Assembly (NCBI RefSeq): GCF_001428625.1
Contig: NZ_LMIE01000032.1
Coordinates: 283,620-347,619 of the forward strand
Source: Hydrogenophaga sp. Root209
GTDB taxonomy: Bacteria; Pseudomonadota; Gammaproteobacteria; Burkholderiales; Burkholderiaceae_C
DNA length: 64,000 bases
Reading direction: 5' to 3'
The notes under the pieces are model-generated. The model did not search any database. It saw only the letters and a list, made by a program, of their open reading frames with translations, and was not told the origin of the DNA. This document shows, piece by piece, positions 34,992 to 45,045 of this stretch (positions within the stretch are counted from its first letter, which is position 1; each line of letters starts with the position of its first letter). The position numbers were made by a program, and so were the translations under genes.

Positions 34992-36359
34992 ATGACACCT
35001 CAACAACTTTTCATCATCCTGCGCGCCCGCTGGCTCGTGGTGTTCATCGCCTTCATGCTCGTGGTGGTCACCACGGCCACCGTCACGCTGATGTCCGGCA
35101 AGCAATACACCGCAACAGCTTCGGTGGTGCTCGACATCAAGCCCGACCCCGTCACGGGCACCATGGCCGGCATGGCCGCCACCGGCTACATGGCCACCCA
35201 GGTCGACATCATCAAGAGCGACCGTGTGGCCAAGCGCGTGGTGAGCAACCTGCGCATGGACACGAACCTCTCCGTGCAGTCGCAATGGCGCGAAGCCACC
35301 AACGGCCGCGGACAGCTGGTCGACTGGCTCGCTGCCCTGCTCAAGGGCAACCTCGATGTGAAGCCCTCGCGCGAGAGCAACGTCATCAACATCGAGTACG
35401 TGGGCGCCGACCCCGATTTCGCTGCCGCCGTGGCCAATGCGTTCGCGCAGGCCTACATCGACGTGAACCTCGAACTGCGCGTGGACCCGGCGCGCCAGTA
35501 CACAGGCTTTTTCGACGAGCAGACCAAGGCGGCGCGCGCGCGCCTGGAATCGGCACAGAAGGCGCTGTCCGACTTCCAGCAGGCCAACGGCATCACCTCG
35601 ACCGACGAGCGGGTGGACTACGAAACCGCCAAGCTCAACGAGACCAGCAGTCAGCTCACGGCCATCCAGGCCGCCACCACCGACAGCCGCAGCAAGCGCT
35701 CGCGCACCGACGGCGACACCGTTGCCGAGGTCATGCAGAGCCCGCTCATCAACGGCCTGAAGTCCGACATTGCAAGGCTCGAGGCCAAACTGATCGAAGG
35801 CAGTGTGAACCTGGGCAAGAACCATCCGCAAACCATGCGTGCGGAGTCCGAACTGGCCGAGCTGAAAGCACAGCTGGCATCGGAAACGCAGCAGATCACC
35901 AACTCGATCAACACCACCTACGAAGTGAACCGCCAACGAGAGTCGCAGTTGCAGGCCGCGCTGTCCGCACAGAAGTCACGCGTGTTGCTGCTCAATCAGC
36001 AACGAGACGAGATCCGTGTGCTGCGCGGCGACATCGAGTCGGCCCAGCGGGTGTTCGACTCGGTCAGCCTGCGCGCCTCGCAGAGCAGCCTGGAGAGCCA
36101 GACCAGTCAGACCAACATCGCGGTGCTCAACCCCGCGATCGCACCGGCCTTTCCGTCCGGTCCCCGGGTGAAGCTCAACATCGCGATCGCCATGTTCCTT
36201 GGCGGGCTGCTGGGCGTGATGCTGGCCCTCTCGCTGGAGTTTGCCAACCGCCGTGTGCGCTCGGCCGACGACCTGCACGAGCTTCGGGACGTGATCCTGC
36301 TCGGCAGCATCGGGCCCGCGCGCGGCATGATGAAGCCCGCCGCTGGAGCGGCGGCATGA
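34992..36359 (+). CDS. epsF: Chain-length determinant protein EpsF
   Basis: 455 residues of the Wzz/GumC polysaccharide co-polymerase type. Membrane helix 1 (about 14-33), large periplasmic coiled-coil region with many Glu/Gln/Arg heptads, and helix 2 (about 400-420), with the proline-rich motif near AIAPAFPSGPRVKLNIAIAM. It controls chain length and opens the export channel with EpsE. No kinase domain is fused; the kinase is the separate next gene, whose start overlaps this stop (ATGA). Confidence 0.9.
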   Translation: MTPQQLFIILRARWLVVFIAFMLVVVTTATVTLMSGKQYTATASVVLDIKPDPVTGTMAGMAATGYMATQVDIIKSDRVAKRVVSNLRMDTNLSVQSQWREATNGRGQLVDWLAALLKGNLDVKPSRESNVINIEYVGADPDFAAAVANAFAQAYIDVNLELRVDPARQYTGFFDEQTKAARARLESAQKALSDFQQANGITSTDERVDYETAKLNETSSQLTAIQAATTDSRSKRSRTDGDTVAEVMQSPLINGLKSDIARLEAKLIEGSVNLGKNHPQTMRAESELAELKAQLASETQQITNSINTTYEVNRQRESQLQAALSAQKSRVLLLNQQRDEIRVLRGDIESAQRVFDSVSLRASQSSLESQTSQTNIAVLNPAIAPAFPSGPRVKLNIAIAMFLGGLLGVMLALSLEFANRRVRSADDLHELRDVILLGSIGPARGMMKPAAGAAA

Positions 36360-37213
36360 ACGCACCCGAACGCCTGAAGCCGCACGGAACGATTGGCGAT
36401 CTGTTGGTGGCGCGCGGCGTGCTGCAACCCGAGCACATCAACACCATCATCGAACGCCAGCACAGCCACGATGAGCCCTTCGGCGAAGCCGCCATCGCCC
36501 TCAAGCTCCTGCAGCGCAGCGATCTGGATGCCGCGCTCTCCACCCAGTTCAACTACGGCTACCTGCACGACAACGACACCCACCTGAGCCGCGAACTGGT
36601 CACGGCCTTCAAGCCCTTCTCCAGCGTGTCTGAAGAAATGCGCGCGCTGCGCGGGCAGATCATGTTGCGCTGGCTCAACGACGATCGCCGCCGTCGCATG
36701 CTCAGCGTGGTGAGCCCGCAGGCGCAGGACGGCCGCAGCTTCATCGCGGCCAATCTGGCGGTGGTGTTTTCACAGCAGGGCCAGCGCACGCTGCTGATCG
36801 ACGCCAACCTGCGCCAGCCCCGCCAGTCCCAGTTGTTCCACACCGGGCACAGCGCCGGGCTGGCCGGCATCCTGGCTGGGCGCGCGCGCCTGGAGGTGAT
36901 CGAGGCCGTGCCCGGCTTGCCTGGTCTGCGTGTGCTGCCTGCTGGATCATCCCCACCCAACCCGCAGGAGCTGGTGGGCATGGCCAGCTTCGGTGAACTG
37001 TTGCAGCAGGTGAGTCAGAACTTCGACGTGGTGCTGATCGACACGCCAGCATGTGATCGCTTTGCCGATGCGGAAATCATCGCAGCGCGCACCGGCGCGG
37101 CGCTGGTGGTGGCACGCAAGAACCGCACACCGATGCGCCGCGTGAACGACCTCGCCAGGCGGCTGCAGGACACCGGTGTTGCGGTGGTGGGCTCCATCCT
37201 CAACCAGCACTGA
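36356..37213 (+). CDS. epsG: EpsG-type tyrosine kinase
   Basis: 285 residues. An N-terminal 70-residue region (GTIGDLLVARGVLQPEHINT) resembles the MshEN/T2SSE_N fold. The BY-kinase domain follows, with Walker A-like SPQAQDGRSFIAANLA (residues 120-135) and Walker A' LLIDANLR (146-153). The usual P-loop Lys is Arg here; this is how I recall the EpsG family, so it need not mean loss of function. No terminal tyrosine cluster is visible. It regulates chain-length control together with EpsF. Confidence 0.85.
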   Translation: MNAPERLKPHGTIGDLLVARGVLQPEHINTIIERQHSHDEPFGEAAIALKLLQRSDLDAALSTQFNYGYLHDNDTHLSRELVTAFKPFSSVSEEMRALRGQIMLRWLNDDRRRRMLSVVSPQAQDGRSFIAANLAVVFSQQGQRTLLIDANLRQPRQSQLFHTGHSAGLAGILAGRARLEVIEAVPGLPGLRVLPAGSSPPNPQELVGMASFGELLQQVSQNFDVVLIDTPACDRFADAEIIAARTGAALVVARKNRTPMRRVNDLARRLQDTGVAVVGSILNQH

Positions 37214-37216
37214 GCG

Positions 37217-37627
37217 TCAAGACCGCTCGACCTCTTCATGCGCAGCCACCCACGCCCTCACCTGAATGCGAACCGCGAGCACGACCGTGCCCAGGCCAGC
37301 GCCCACCGCATCGGCCACCAGGTCGTCGAACTCGGCGGTGCGTCCGGGCAGGTGCATCTGACTGAACTCATCCAGCCCGCCCACCAGCAGGGCGCCGACG
37401 AAGCCAATCAGCATGGCCGATGCTCCCTGGCGCCGGCTCGCAAACCCGATGGCGCAGGCCAGCACGGCATACACCGACATGTGGGCCAGCTTGTCCCAGG
37501 GTGCGGGCACCAGGCCCACGGCAAACGGTTGTGCGCCGCCCACGAGCAGTGCCAGCGGAATGGCCGTCGCCAGCAAATAGGCCATCCAGCGCGCTGCACG
37601 CTGAAGCCGCACAAGTGAAAAAACCAT
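37217..37627 (-). CDS. VanZ-like membrane protein
   Basis: 136 residues with about four hydrophobic helices and the VanZ-like pattern DKLAHMSVYAVLACAIGF, GLDEFSQMHLPGRTAEFDDL and DAVGAG. It is the only minus-strand gene inside the exopolysaccharide cluster, ending 3 bases from the epsG stop. If translated from 37627 its ATG overlaps head-to-head with the xrtB ATG. A GTG at 37639 or an internal ATG at 37585 are alternatives. VanZ-family proteins are frequent in exosortase/EPS loci; the function there is unknown. Confidence 0.78.
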   Translation of the reverse strand: MVFSLVRLQRAARWMAYLLATAIPLALLVGGAQPFAVGLVPAPWDKLAHMSVYAVLACAIGFASRRQGASAMLIGFVGALLVGGLDEFSQMHLPGRTAEFDDLVADAVGAGLGTVVLAVRIQVRAWVAAHEEVERS

Positions 37628-38528
37628 GACCGCCACCACCCCTGTTTCTGAAGCGACCAGCGCATCGATGGTGACGCGTCTGGTGCCGTATGTGCCGATT
37701 ATGGTGGGCCTCGCCCTGCTCTATCTACCCAGTCTCCATGACTTGTTCACCGGGATCTGGGCCGAGGACGAACAGTTCCACGGCCCCATCGTGCTGGCCA
37801 TCTCGCTGTGGCTGCTGCAGCGCAACTGGGCCCGGATGGAACAGGCTTCCCAGGGTGAACAACCCAGCGCCTGGGGCTGGCCGCTGGTGGCGATCGCGCT
37901 GTTCCTCTACGCGCTGGGCCGTTCACAAGGCATCGGCATATTCGAAGTTGGATCGGTGATCTGGCTGCTCGCCGGTCTGCTGCTGCTGCGCGGCGGCAGA
38001 GCGCTCAAGGCGCAATGGTTCGCGCTGTTCTTCATGCTCTTCATGGTGCCCCTGCCGGCGCAGGTGGTCGATCTGGTGACCATGCCCATGAAGATGGCGG
38101 TGTCGTATGTGGCCGAAAACGTGCTGTACCACGCGGGCTACCCCATTGGCCGCAACGGGGTGGTGCTGCAGATCGGCCAATACATGCTGCTGGTGGCCGA
38201 CGCGTGCGCGGGTCTCCATACCCTGCTGACACTCGAAGCCCTGGGCCTGCTCTACCTCAACCTCGTGCGGCGCGACTCGCTGTTTCGCAACATCACGCTG
38301 GCCGTGCTGATCGTGCCGATCTCCTTCACCGCCAACGTGATCCGGGTGATGGCACTCAGCCTGATCACCTACCACTTCGGCAACGAAGCTGGTCAGGGTT
38401 TCCTGCACGGCTTTGCCGGCATGGTGCTGTTCCTCAGCGCCTTGCTGTTGATCATCAGCACCGACACCGCGCTCCAGTTCTTCGACGGCCTGCGCATGCG
38501 GGCGCGCACCCAAACCCCAAAGGCCTGA
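37626..38528 (+). CDS. xrtB: Exosortase B
   Basis: 300 residues, polytopic, about eight membrane helices. The catalytic set of the exosortase family is present: Cys194 in ADACAGLHT, Arg240 in NVIRVMA and His261 in LHGFAGM. The DACAGLH form and the adjacent EpsI gene point to XrtB. It should cleave PEP-CTERM signals such as the three encoded at 19808-20809, 55501-56163 and 56189-56956. Its ribosome site and any promoter lie inside the opposite-strand vanZ-like gene. Confidence 0.92.
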   Translation: MTATTPVSEATSASMVTRLVPYVPIMVGLALLYLPSLHDLFTGIWAEDEQFHGPIVLAISLWLLQRNWARMEQASQGEQPSAWGWPLVAIALFLYALGRSQGIGIFEVGSVIWLLAGLLLLRGGRALKAQWFALFFMLFMVPLPAQVVDLVTMPMKMAVSYVAENVLYHAGYPIGRNGVVLQIGQYMLLVADACAGLHTLLTLEALGLLYLNLVRRDSLFRNITLAVLIVPISFTANVIRVMALSLITYHFGNEAGQGFLHGFAGMVLFLSALLLIISTDTALQFFDGLRMRARTQTPKA

Positions 38529-38532
38529 CGCC

Positions 38533-39243
38533 ATGGTCTTCCCGCTCAAGAACCTGCTGCTGTTGTCCCTGATGGTGGCTTCTGCCGCGCTGGCCGCTGC
38601 CATGCGCCCCTCCGCCAGTCTGGCCGATGAGCGGCCCACCATCGACCTGGCCGCCATGGTGCCCAGCGAGTTTGGCGACTGGAAGGAACAGTTCAATGTG
38701 GCGGTTCAGATCGTGGACCCGGAGCAGCAAGCAACCATCGAAGAGATCTACACGCAGACCCTCACGCGCAACTACGTGCACGCCGACGGCTACCGCGTGA
38801 TGCTGTCCATTGCCTATGGCAAGAACCAGAGCGACAACCTGCAGCTGCACAAGCCCGAGGTCTGCTACCCGGCGCAGGGCTTCAAGCTGGAGAAAGTCGA
38901 ACGCGTGCCGCTCAACCTGCTCGATCAGTCCATCTCCACCACCCGCCTGGAAACCCACCTGGGGCAACGCTTCGAGCCCGTGACCTACTGGACGGTGGTG
39001 GGGGATCACATCACCACAACCGGCATCAACAAGAAGCTTGTCGAGATGCGCTACGGATTGAGCGGACGGGTGCCCGACGGCATGCTGGTTCGTGTGTCCT
39101 CGATCGACCGCGACAGCCCGCGCGCCCACCGCATACAAGCCGAATTCGCCGCCGCCATGGTGGCCGCCATTGCCCCTGAAAACCGCGCCCGTTTTGCCGG
39201 CGTCAGCCCCACCAGTGGCGTTCGCGCCACCACCGCACCATGA
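38533..39243 (+). CDS. epsI: EpsI-type exosortase-associated protein
   Basis: 236 residues, 4 bases after xrtB. N-terminal hydrophobic segment, then a domain with the EpsI signatures [30 protein letters not shown] and the [10 protein letters not shown] segment. EpsI is found fused to or beside exosortases and is needed for exopolysaccharide production; its biochemical role is not established. It is about the normal size. Its stop overlaps the gmd start (ATGA). Confidence 0.88.
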   Translation: MVFPLKNLLLLSLMVASAALAAAMRPSASLADERPTIDLAAMVPSEFGDWKEQFNVAVQIVDPEQQATIEEIYTQTLTRNYVHADGYRVMLSIAYGKNQSDNLQLHKPEVCYPAQGFKLEKVERVPLNLLDQSISTTRLETHLGQRFEPVTYWTVVGDHITTTGINKKLVEMRYGLSGRVPDGMLVRVSSIDRDSPRAHRIQAEFAAAMVAAIAPENRARFAGVSPTSGVRATTAP

Positions 39244-40358
39244 AAAAGAAAGTCGCACTCATCACCGGCATCACCGGTCAGGACGGTTCGTACCTGGCCG
39301 AGCTGCTGCTCGACAAGGGCTACGAGGTGCACGGCATCAAGCGCCGCTCCTCGTCGTTCAACACCGACCGTATCGACCATCTCTATCAGGACCCGCACGA
39401 GAGCGACCGCCGCCTGGTGCTGCACTACGGTGACCTCACCGACAGCAGCAATCTGATCCGCATCATTGGCCAGGTGAAGCCGGACGAGCTCTACAACCTG
39501 GGGGCCATGAGCCATGTGGCGGTGAGCTTCGAGAGCCCCGAGTACACCGCCGACGTGGACGCCACCGGCACGCTGCGCCTGCTGGAGGCCATCCGGCTGC
39601 TCGGCATGCAGAAGACCTGCCGCTTCTACCAGGCCTCCACCAGCGAGCTGTATGGCCTGGTGCAGGAAATTCCGCAGAAGGAAACCACACCCTTCTACCC
39701 GCGCAGCCCTTACGCAGTGGCCAAGCTCTACGCCTACTGGATCACGGTGAACTACCGTGAGGCCTACGGCATGTACGCCTGCAACGGCATTCTGTTCAAC
39801 CACGAAAGCCCGCAGCGCGGCGAAACCTTCGTCACCCGCAAGATCACTCGCGCCATCTCGCGCATTGCGCTGGGCCTGCAGAAGTGCCTGTACCTGGGCA
39901 ACATGAGCGCGTTGCGCGACTGGGGCCACGCCAAGGACTACGTGGAAATGCAGTGGCTCATGCTGCAACAGGACAAGCCGGAAGACTATGTGATCGCCAC
40001 CGGCGTGCAGTACAGCGTGCGCCAGTTTGTGGAGCTGGCAGCGCTGGAGCTCGGCTTCACACTGGACTGGCTGGGCGAAGGCAGCGACGAAGCCGGTGTG
40101 GTGGCGGCCGTGCACCGCAAAGATTTGCGCGTGCAGGTGGGCGACGTGGTGGTGCGGGTGGACCCACGCTACTACCGCCCCACCGAAGTGGAAACCCTGC
40201 TGGGCGATGCGAGCAAGGCACGCACCCAGCTCGGCTGGACGCCCAAAATCACCCTCCCCCAGCTGGTGCAGGAGATGGTGCAATCCGACTACCGCATGGC
40301 CCGGCGCGACGCCATGGTCAAGCTGGCCGGCTTTCCGGCTTTCGAGTTTCACGAGTGA
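39240..40358 (+). CDS. gmd: GDP-mannose 4,6-dehydratase
   Basis: 372 residues, full length. Rossmann motif [15 protein letters not shown], catalytic STSELYG with the downstream YxxxK ([14 protein letters not shown]), [17 protein letters not shown] and the [14 protein letters not shown] substrate segment. It converts GDP-mannose to GDP-4-keto-6-deoxymannose, the precursor of GDP-L-fucose (with the next gene) or GDP-rhamnose. Its placement shows a 6-deoxyhexose in the repeat unit. Confidence 0.97.
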   Translation: MKKKVALITGITGQDGSYLAELLLDKGYEVHGIKRRSSSFNTDRIDHLYQDPHESDRRLVLHYGDLTDSSNLIRIIGQVKPDELYNLGAMSHVAVSFESPEYTADVDATGTLRLLEAIRLLGMQKTCRFYQASTSELYGLVQEIPQKETTPFYPRSPYAVAKLYAYWITVNYREAYGMYACNGILFNHESPQRGETFVTRKITRAISRIALGLQKCLYLGNMSALRDWGHAKDYVEMQWLMLQQDKPEDYVIATGVQYSVRQFVELAALELGFTLDWLGEGSDEAGVVAAVHRKDLRVQVGDVVVRVDPRYYRPTEVETLLGDASKARTQLGWTPKITLPQLVQEMVQSDYRMARRDAMVKLAGFPAFEFHE

Positions 40359-40366
40359 GCCTCGCC

Positions 40367-41362
40367 ATGCACACCGATGCCCGGATTTACGTGGCGGGCC
40401 ACCGCGGCCTGGTGGGCTCGGCCATCGTGCGCCAGCTGCGCGCCGCCGGCCAACACAACCTGCTGCTGCGCACCCACGCGGAGCTGGACCTGACCGACGC
40501 CGCAGCCACCCGCGAGTTCTTTGCGCTTGAGAAACCCGAACATGTGTTTCTCGCGGCAGCGCGTGTGGGCGGCATCCAGGCCAACCAGCAGTTCCCGGCA
40601 GACTTTGTGCGCGACAACCTGCTGATCCAGACCAACGTCATCCACGAAGCCTGGCGCACCGGCGTGCAGCGGCTGCTGTTCCTGGGCTCCAGCTGCATCT
40701 ACCCCCGCCTGGCGCCCCAGCCCATGCGGGAAAGCGACCTCCTCACCGGCCCGCTGGAGCCCACCAACCGGCCCTACGCGCTGGCCAAGATCGCAGGCAT
40801 TGAAATGTGCTGGAGCTACAACCGGCAACACGGCACCCGTTTTCTGGCGGCCATGCCGACCAACCTGTACGGCCCGGGCGACAACCACGACCTGGACACC
40901 AGTCACGTCATCCCGGCGTTGCTGCGCAAGTTTCACGAAGCGCGGGTGCAGGGCAAGCCCAGCGTCACCGTGTGGGGCAGCGGCGAACCGCGGCGCGAAT
41001 TCATGTACAGCGACGACATGGCCGCGGCCTGCGTCTTCCTCATGAACCTGCCCGAACGCAGCTTCGATTCATTGCTTGGCAGCGACGAAGCCCTGACCGG
41101 CCGCTTCGAGCCACCCCTCATCAACATCGGCGTGGGCGAAGACCTCAGTATCCGCGAGCTGGCCGAGACCATCCGCCAGGTCACCGGCTACCAGGGCGAC
41201 ATCGTCTTTGATCGCAGCAAGCCCGACGGCACGCCGCGCAAGCTGATGGATGTGTCGTGCCTGAATGCACTGGGCTTTCAGCCGACGGTGTCGCTGCGCG
41301 AAGGACTGCGCCGTGCGCTGGCGGATGTGCCCTACGCGCAGGCCCAGGTGAGCCTGGCATGA
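40367..41362 (+). CDS. fcl: GDP-L-fucose synthase
   Basis: 331 residues. Rossmann motif [30 protein letters not shown] with the YALAK pair (Tyr and Lys of the short-chain dehydrogenase site), and [20 protein letters not shown]. It performs the epimerase/reductase step to GDP-L-fucose after Gmd. The ATG at 40367 is used; a GTG at 40355 overlapping the gmd stop (GTGA) is possible and would add four residues. With gmd it implies fucose in the exopolysaccharide. Confidence 0.95.
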   Translation: MHTDARIYVAGHRGLVGSAIVRQLRAAGQHNLLLRTHAELDLTDAAATREFFALEKPEHVFLAAARVGGIQANQQFPADFVRDNLLIQTNVIHEAWRTGVQRLLFLGSSCIYPRLAPQPMRESDLLTGPLEPTNRPYALAKIAGIEMCWSYNRQHGTRFLAAMPTNLYGPGDNHDLDTSHVIPALLRKFHEARVQGKPSVTVWGSGEPRREFMYSDDMAAACVFLMNLPERSFDSLLGSDEALTGRFEPPLINIGVGEDLSIRELAETIRQVTGYQGDIVFDRSKPDGTPRKLMDVSCLNALGFQPTVSLREGLRRALADVPYAQAQVSLA

Positions 41363-41556
41363 ACGACAGGCGATCACGCCTCGCACGTGGTGCGCGCTGG
41401 CTCTGCGCAGGGGCCCTGGCCTTGTTCCTGGTGGCCGAGCTGGTGGGCCGCACGTTGCTGGGCCTGGGTACGCCCCCTCTGTACGAAGCCGATGCCGGCT
41501 TCGAATACACGCCCAACCCTGAACCGACGACTGTCGCCGCAGGTGCGCGTTCATGA
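41359..41556 (+). pseudogene. Remnant of an SGNH/GDSL hydrolase-type gene (N-terminus only)
   Basis: 65 codons that overlap fcl at the start (ATGA) and the next glycosyltransferase at the end (ATGA). The product would be a basic leader, one membrane helix (about 10-30) and then LGLGTPPLYEADAGFEYTPN. This looks like the start of the SGNH-hydrolase-like proteins often seen in exopolysaccharide loci, where about 300 more residues would follow. No hydrolase core is present. It may be a remnant left by an internal deletion, or a small membrane protein kept for translational coupling. The family assignment is from a short stretch and is tentative. Confidence 0.5.
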
Positions 41557-42590
41557 ACATGGCGGGCTTCACCGTGTTGTACCTGGGTCCCATGAGCGGC
41601 ACCTGCCTTGACCGGGCCAACGCCTTGCGCCGCATCGGGTGCAACGTCGAACACCTGGACCTGCGCAGCCTGCTGCCCCGGCAACGCTGGGTCGACCGCT
41701 GGGCGTGGCACGTGGGAGGCCACTGGTTTTCCCCCCTCATCGTCAAGGGCCTGGCACGCTGGCTTGGCCACAAGCGCTTTCACCTCTGCCATGTGGACGG
41801 CGGCGAATGGGTGACGCCCGCGGTGCTGAGGGTGCTGCGCGGGCACACCGAACTGGTGGTGAACTACAACATCGACGACCCCACTGGGCCCCGAGACGGC
41901 GCGCGTTTCACCGCGTACCGGCAGTCGGCTGCGCTGTACGACCTGCTGGCCGTGGTGCGCGAAGACAACGTGGCCGAGCTGAACGCCCTGGGCGCGAACA
42001 ACATCGTGCGCGTATACCGCAGCGCCGACGAAGTGACCCACGCGCCGCGCCCGCTCACAACGAGCCTGCAGCTGGCATGGATGTCGGAGGTGTTGTTCCT
42101 TGGCAGTTGGTTTCCCGAACGCGGCCCTTTCCTGCGCGACCTGATTCGCCTCGGCGTACCGCTGACCATTCGCGGCCCGAACTGGCACAAGGCGCCCGAG
42201 TGGCCTGAACTCAAGTCGCACTGGGCCGGTGGCGCCATTGGCGGCAGTGAGTACGCCCTGGCCATCCAGTGCGCAAGGGTGAACCTCGGCCTGATCTCGC
42301 ACGAAAACCGCGACCTGCACACCACGCGCTCGCTCGAGATTCCCTCACTCGGCGGCCTGCTGTGCGCAGAACGCACACACGAACACCTGGCCATGTACGA
42401 AGAAGGTGTCGAGGCGTTGTTCTGGAGCGGCGCTGAAGAGTGCGCCGCCACGTGCCTTCAAGCCCTGGCAGACGAACCACGCCGCGCCCGCATTGCGCAG
42501 GCAGGCCACGATCGCTTCAAGCGCGATGACCACCGCAACGAAGCGGTGATGCGGTCCTTGCTGGAAGCGGTGGAGGAGCTGGTCGAATGA
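41553..42590 (+). CDS. CgeB-like glycosyltransferase
   Basis: 345 residues. The N-terminal half has the DUF3880/CgeB-like look (VLYLGPMSGTCLDRANALRR, and a LVVNYNIDDPTGPRDG segment). The C-terminal half has the GT-B pattern with LGLISHENRDLHTTRSLEIP, GGLLCAERTHEHLAMYEEG and a terminal helix ending the domain. It probably transfers a sugar to the exopolysaccharide repeat unit in the cytoplasm. Donor and acceptor cannot be read from the sequence. It overlaps both neighbours by 4 bases. Confidence 0.8.
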   Translation: MNMAGFTVLYLGPMSGTCLDRANALRRIGCNVEHLDLRSLLPRQRWVDRWAWHVGGHWFSPLIVKGLARWLGHKRFHLCHVDGGEWVTPAVLRVLRGHTELVVNYNIDDPTGPRDGARFTAYRQSAALYDLLAVVREDNVAELNALGANNIVRVYRSADEVTHAPRPLTTSLQLAWMSEVLFLGSWFPERGPFLRDLIRLGVPLTIRGPNWHKAPEWPELKSHWAGGAIGGSEYALAIQCARVNLGLISHENRDLHTTRSLEIPSLGGLLCAERTHEHLAMYEEGVEALFWSGAEECAATCLQALADEPRRARIAQAGHDRFKRDDHRNEAVMRSLLEAVEELVE

Positions 42591-43888
42591 ACCGGGCCAT
42601 GCGCCAGCGCGTGATGGCCGCCATGGGCGCCCACTCGATGGGCATGGCAATTTCGGTGGGAATCCAGCTCGCGTCATTGCCTCTGTTTCTGGCGACCTGG
42701 GACGCCGCCGCCTACGGCATGTGGTTGCTCCTGTCGGCCCTGCCCGCCTACCTCGCCATGGCCGATGTGGGCATGGTCACAGCCGCCGGCAACCGTATGA
42801 CGATGGCCCTGGGCGCTGGCGACACAGCGATGGCCAGCCGGGTGTTCCAGAGCGCACAGATGTTCATGCTGTTCGTCTGCGCGGTACTGGCCGCGCTGGC
42901 CTTGCCAGCCATCTGGTGGTCGCCTTGGCCAGCCAATGCGACCCTGGACCAGCGCATGGCCCTGATGGCCCTGACGGTCAGTGTGCTGATAGCGTTTGCC
43001 GGCGGGCTTTCCGAACAGCTCTTCAAGGCCACGCACCGGTACGCGCTGGGCACCCTGCTGGGCAACTTCACGCGCCTGGCCGAATGGGCTGGATGGATGC
43101 TGGGCTTGTTGTTGGTGGGCACCTTCAGCGCGGTGGCATTGACGGGCTTGGCGTTTCGCGCGGTCGGCACCCTGCTGACCATGGTGGTCGCACGCGCGGG
43201 CGAACCCGGGCTGCAATGGGGCTTGCGCCACGCCACCGCGGCCACGGTCCGGGACATGGTGCGCCCGGCAGCGGCCTTCATGGCTTTTCCGTTGGCCAAT
43301 GCGCTGAGCTTTCAAGGTGTCACGCTGCTGGTGGGCGTGTTGCTCGGCCCGGTGGCAGTGGCCGTTTTCAGCACCTACCGGACCCTCGCACGCACCGCGG
43401 TGCAGGTCACCGCCATGTTCAGCCACTCGCTTTGGCCCGAGTTTTCCCGCCAGTTCGGGCAGGGATCGCTGGCTGAACTTCGGCAACTCGCCAGGCGCAG
43501 TGCCGCGCTCAGCGCGGTGCAGGTGCTGCTGCTGTGTGCTGCGCTGTACGCCATCGCTCCCTGGCTGCTCAGCGCCTGGACACACGGCAAGATCGCCTTT
43601 GACCCCGCGGTGGTGGGCCTGCTGATCGCGTATGCCGCCGCCAGCGGCCTCTCGCATGTGCCGCGTGTGCTGCTGATGTCGACCAACCAGCACGGCACTC
43701 TGGCCGTGTGGACCATGCTGGGTGGAGCTGTGTGCGTGATGCTCACCGCCTGGTGGGCGCCCCGGGCCGGACTGAACGGTGTGGGACTCGCCATGCTGTC
43801 GAGCGAACTGTTGGTGGTCATTGCGTGTGCCACGTTGGCGCTGCGCGCGTTGGGGCATGGCGGGCCAACACGGGCGGTGATGCCATGA
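42587..43888 (+). CDS. Polysaccharide flippase (Wzx-like)
   Basis: 433 residues with about 12 predicted membrane helices and no soluble domain, matching the MATE/PST-type oligosaccharide flippases (about 420-480 residues). Opening helix region SMGMAISVGIQLASLPLFLA and paired helices throughout. It should move the lipid-linked repeat unit to the periplasmic face. It is in the middle of the glycosyltransferase run, with ATGA overlaps on both sides. Confidence 0.82.
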   Translation: MNRAMRQRVMAAMGAHSMGMAISVGIQLASLPLFLATWDAAAYGMWLLLSALPAYLAMADVGMVTAAGNRMTMALGAGDTAMASRVFQSAQMFMLFVCAVLAALALPAIWWSPWPANATLDQRMALMALTVSVLIAFAGGLSEQLFKATHRYALGTLLGNFTRLAEWAGWMLGLLLVGTFSAVALTGLAFRAVGTLLTMVVARAGEPGLQWGLRHATAATVRDMVRPAAAFMAFPLANALSFQGVTLLVGVLLGPVAVAVFSTYRTLARTAVQVTAMFSHSLWPEFSRQFGQGSLAELRQLARRSAALSAVQVLLLCAALYAIAPWLLSAWTHGKIAFDPAVVGLLIAYAAASGLSHVPRVLLMSTNQHGTLAVWTMLGGAVCVMLTAWWAPRAGLNGVGLAMLSSELLVVIACATLALRALGHGGPTRAVMP

Positions 43889-45045
43889 AGGTTGCACTGT
43901 CGGTGCTGGGCAAGTTCCACACATTCGATCTGGCGCGCGAACTGCATGCCCACGGGGTGCTGGCGGGCGTGCTCACGGGGTATCCACGCTTCAAGCTGCG
44001 CGCCGAGCGTTTGCCCGATGCTTCGATTCATACCTTTCCCTGGGTGATGGGGCCGTACATGGCCAACCCGATCAAATCCAGAATGCCGCACAGCTGGATC
44101 CGGGAGTGGGAGAACCTGGCCGCCACCTCGTTCGAGCAATGGACGGCACACGCGCTGCCCGAATGCGACGTGTTTGTGGGGCTGTCGGGCAGCGCTCTCA
44201 AAGCTGGCAAGGTGCAGCAGGCCCGGGGTGGGCACTACGTCTGCGACCGGGGGTCTTCGCACATCCGCGTACAGGACGCGTTGCTGCGCGAGGAACACCA
44301 GACCTGGGGATTGCCGTTTGACGGCATCGACCCGCGATCCATCGAACGTGAGGAGGCCGAGTACGCGCTTGCCGACTGCATCACGGTGCCGTCCACCTTC
44401 GCATGGCGATCGTTTGTTGATCAGGGCGTTGCTCCGGACAAGATGCGCTTGCTCCCCTACGGCGTCAACCTCTCCCGCTTCGCTCCATGCGATGCACCCG
44501 ATCCCGCGCGCTTTGATGTGTTGTTCGTGGGAGCGATGACCCTCCAGAAGGGGGTGCCGTACTTGTTGCAGGCCTTCAACGCCGTTCGCCACCCCGGCAA
44601 GTCCCTCACGTTCGCAGGGGCCGTCTCTCCACAGGTCATTGAACGCATGAAGGCGCAAGGTCTGTGGTCCGATGCGATCCAGGTTCTGGGACATGTGCCG
44701 CAAGCCGAACTCAAGCACTGGATGAGCAAGAGCCACGCACTGGCGCTGCCCAGCGTTCAGGAAGGCTTTGGAATGGTCATGACCCAGGCCATGGCCTGTG
44801 GTTGCCCCGTGATCGCCAGCGAGAACACCGGCGCGCGCGATCTGTTTGACGATGGGCAGGAGGGCTTCATCGTCCCCATCCGGGACCCACGGACGCTCAC
44901 CGACCGACTGCAGAGACTGGCCGAGGAGCCGGACCTGCGCGCGCGCATGAGCGTCCGGTCGCTGGAGCGGGTGAAGCACATGGGCGGATGGCGAGACTAC
45001 GGTCAAAAGGCCTTGAACACCTACCAGGCGTTGGTGCAAGCATGA
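43885..45045 (+). CDS. GT4 glycosyltransferase A
   Basis: 386 residues, GT-B fold. The C-terminal nucleotide-sugar region has DVLFVGAMTLQKGVPYLLQA, ALALPSVQEGFGMVMTQAMA and CGCPVIASENTGARDLF, with the EGFGMVMTQA motif carrying the typical E-x7-E-like pair. It likely adds one sugar of the repeat unit. The start overlaps the flippase stop (ATGA). Confidence 0.87.
   Translation: MKVALSVLGKFHTFDLARELHAHGVLAGVLTGYPRFKLRAERLPDASIHTFPWVMGPYMANPIKSRMPHSWIREWENLAATSFEQWTAHALPECDVFVGLSGSALKAGKVQQARGGHYVCDRGSSHIRVQDALLREEHQTWGLPFDGIDPRSIEREEAEYALADCITVPSTFAWRSFVDQGVAPDKMRLLPYGVNLSRFAPCDAPDPARFDVLFVGAMTLQKGVPYLLQAFNAVRHPGKSLTFAGAVSPQVIERMKAQGLWSDAIQVLGHVPQAELKHWMSKSHALALPSVQEGFGMVMTQAMACGCPVIASENTGARDLFDDGQEGFIVPIRDPRTLTDRLQRLAEEPDLRARMSVRSLERVKHMGGWRDYGQKALNTYQALVQA

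Noticed and set aside
36716-36760. Loss of function in EpsG because the Walker A Lys is Arg
   Set aside because: As I recall the family, DGRS/EGRS is a common form in betaproteobacterial EpsG, so it is noted in the gene entry but not treated as a defect.
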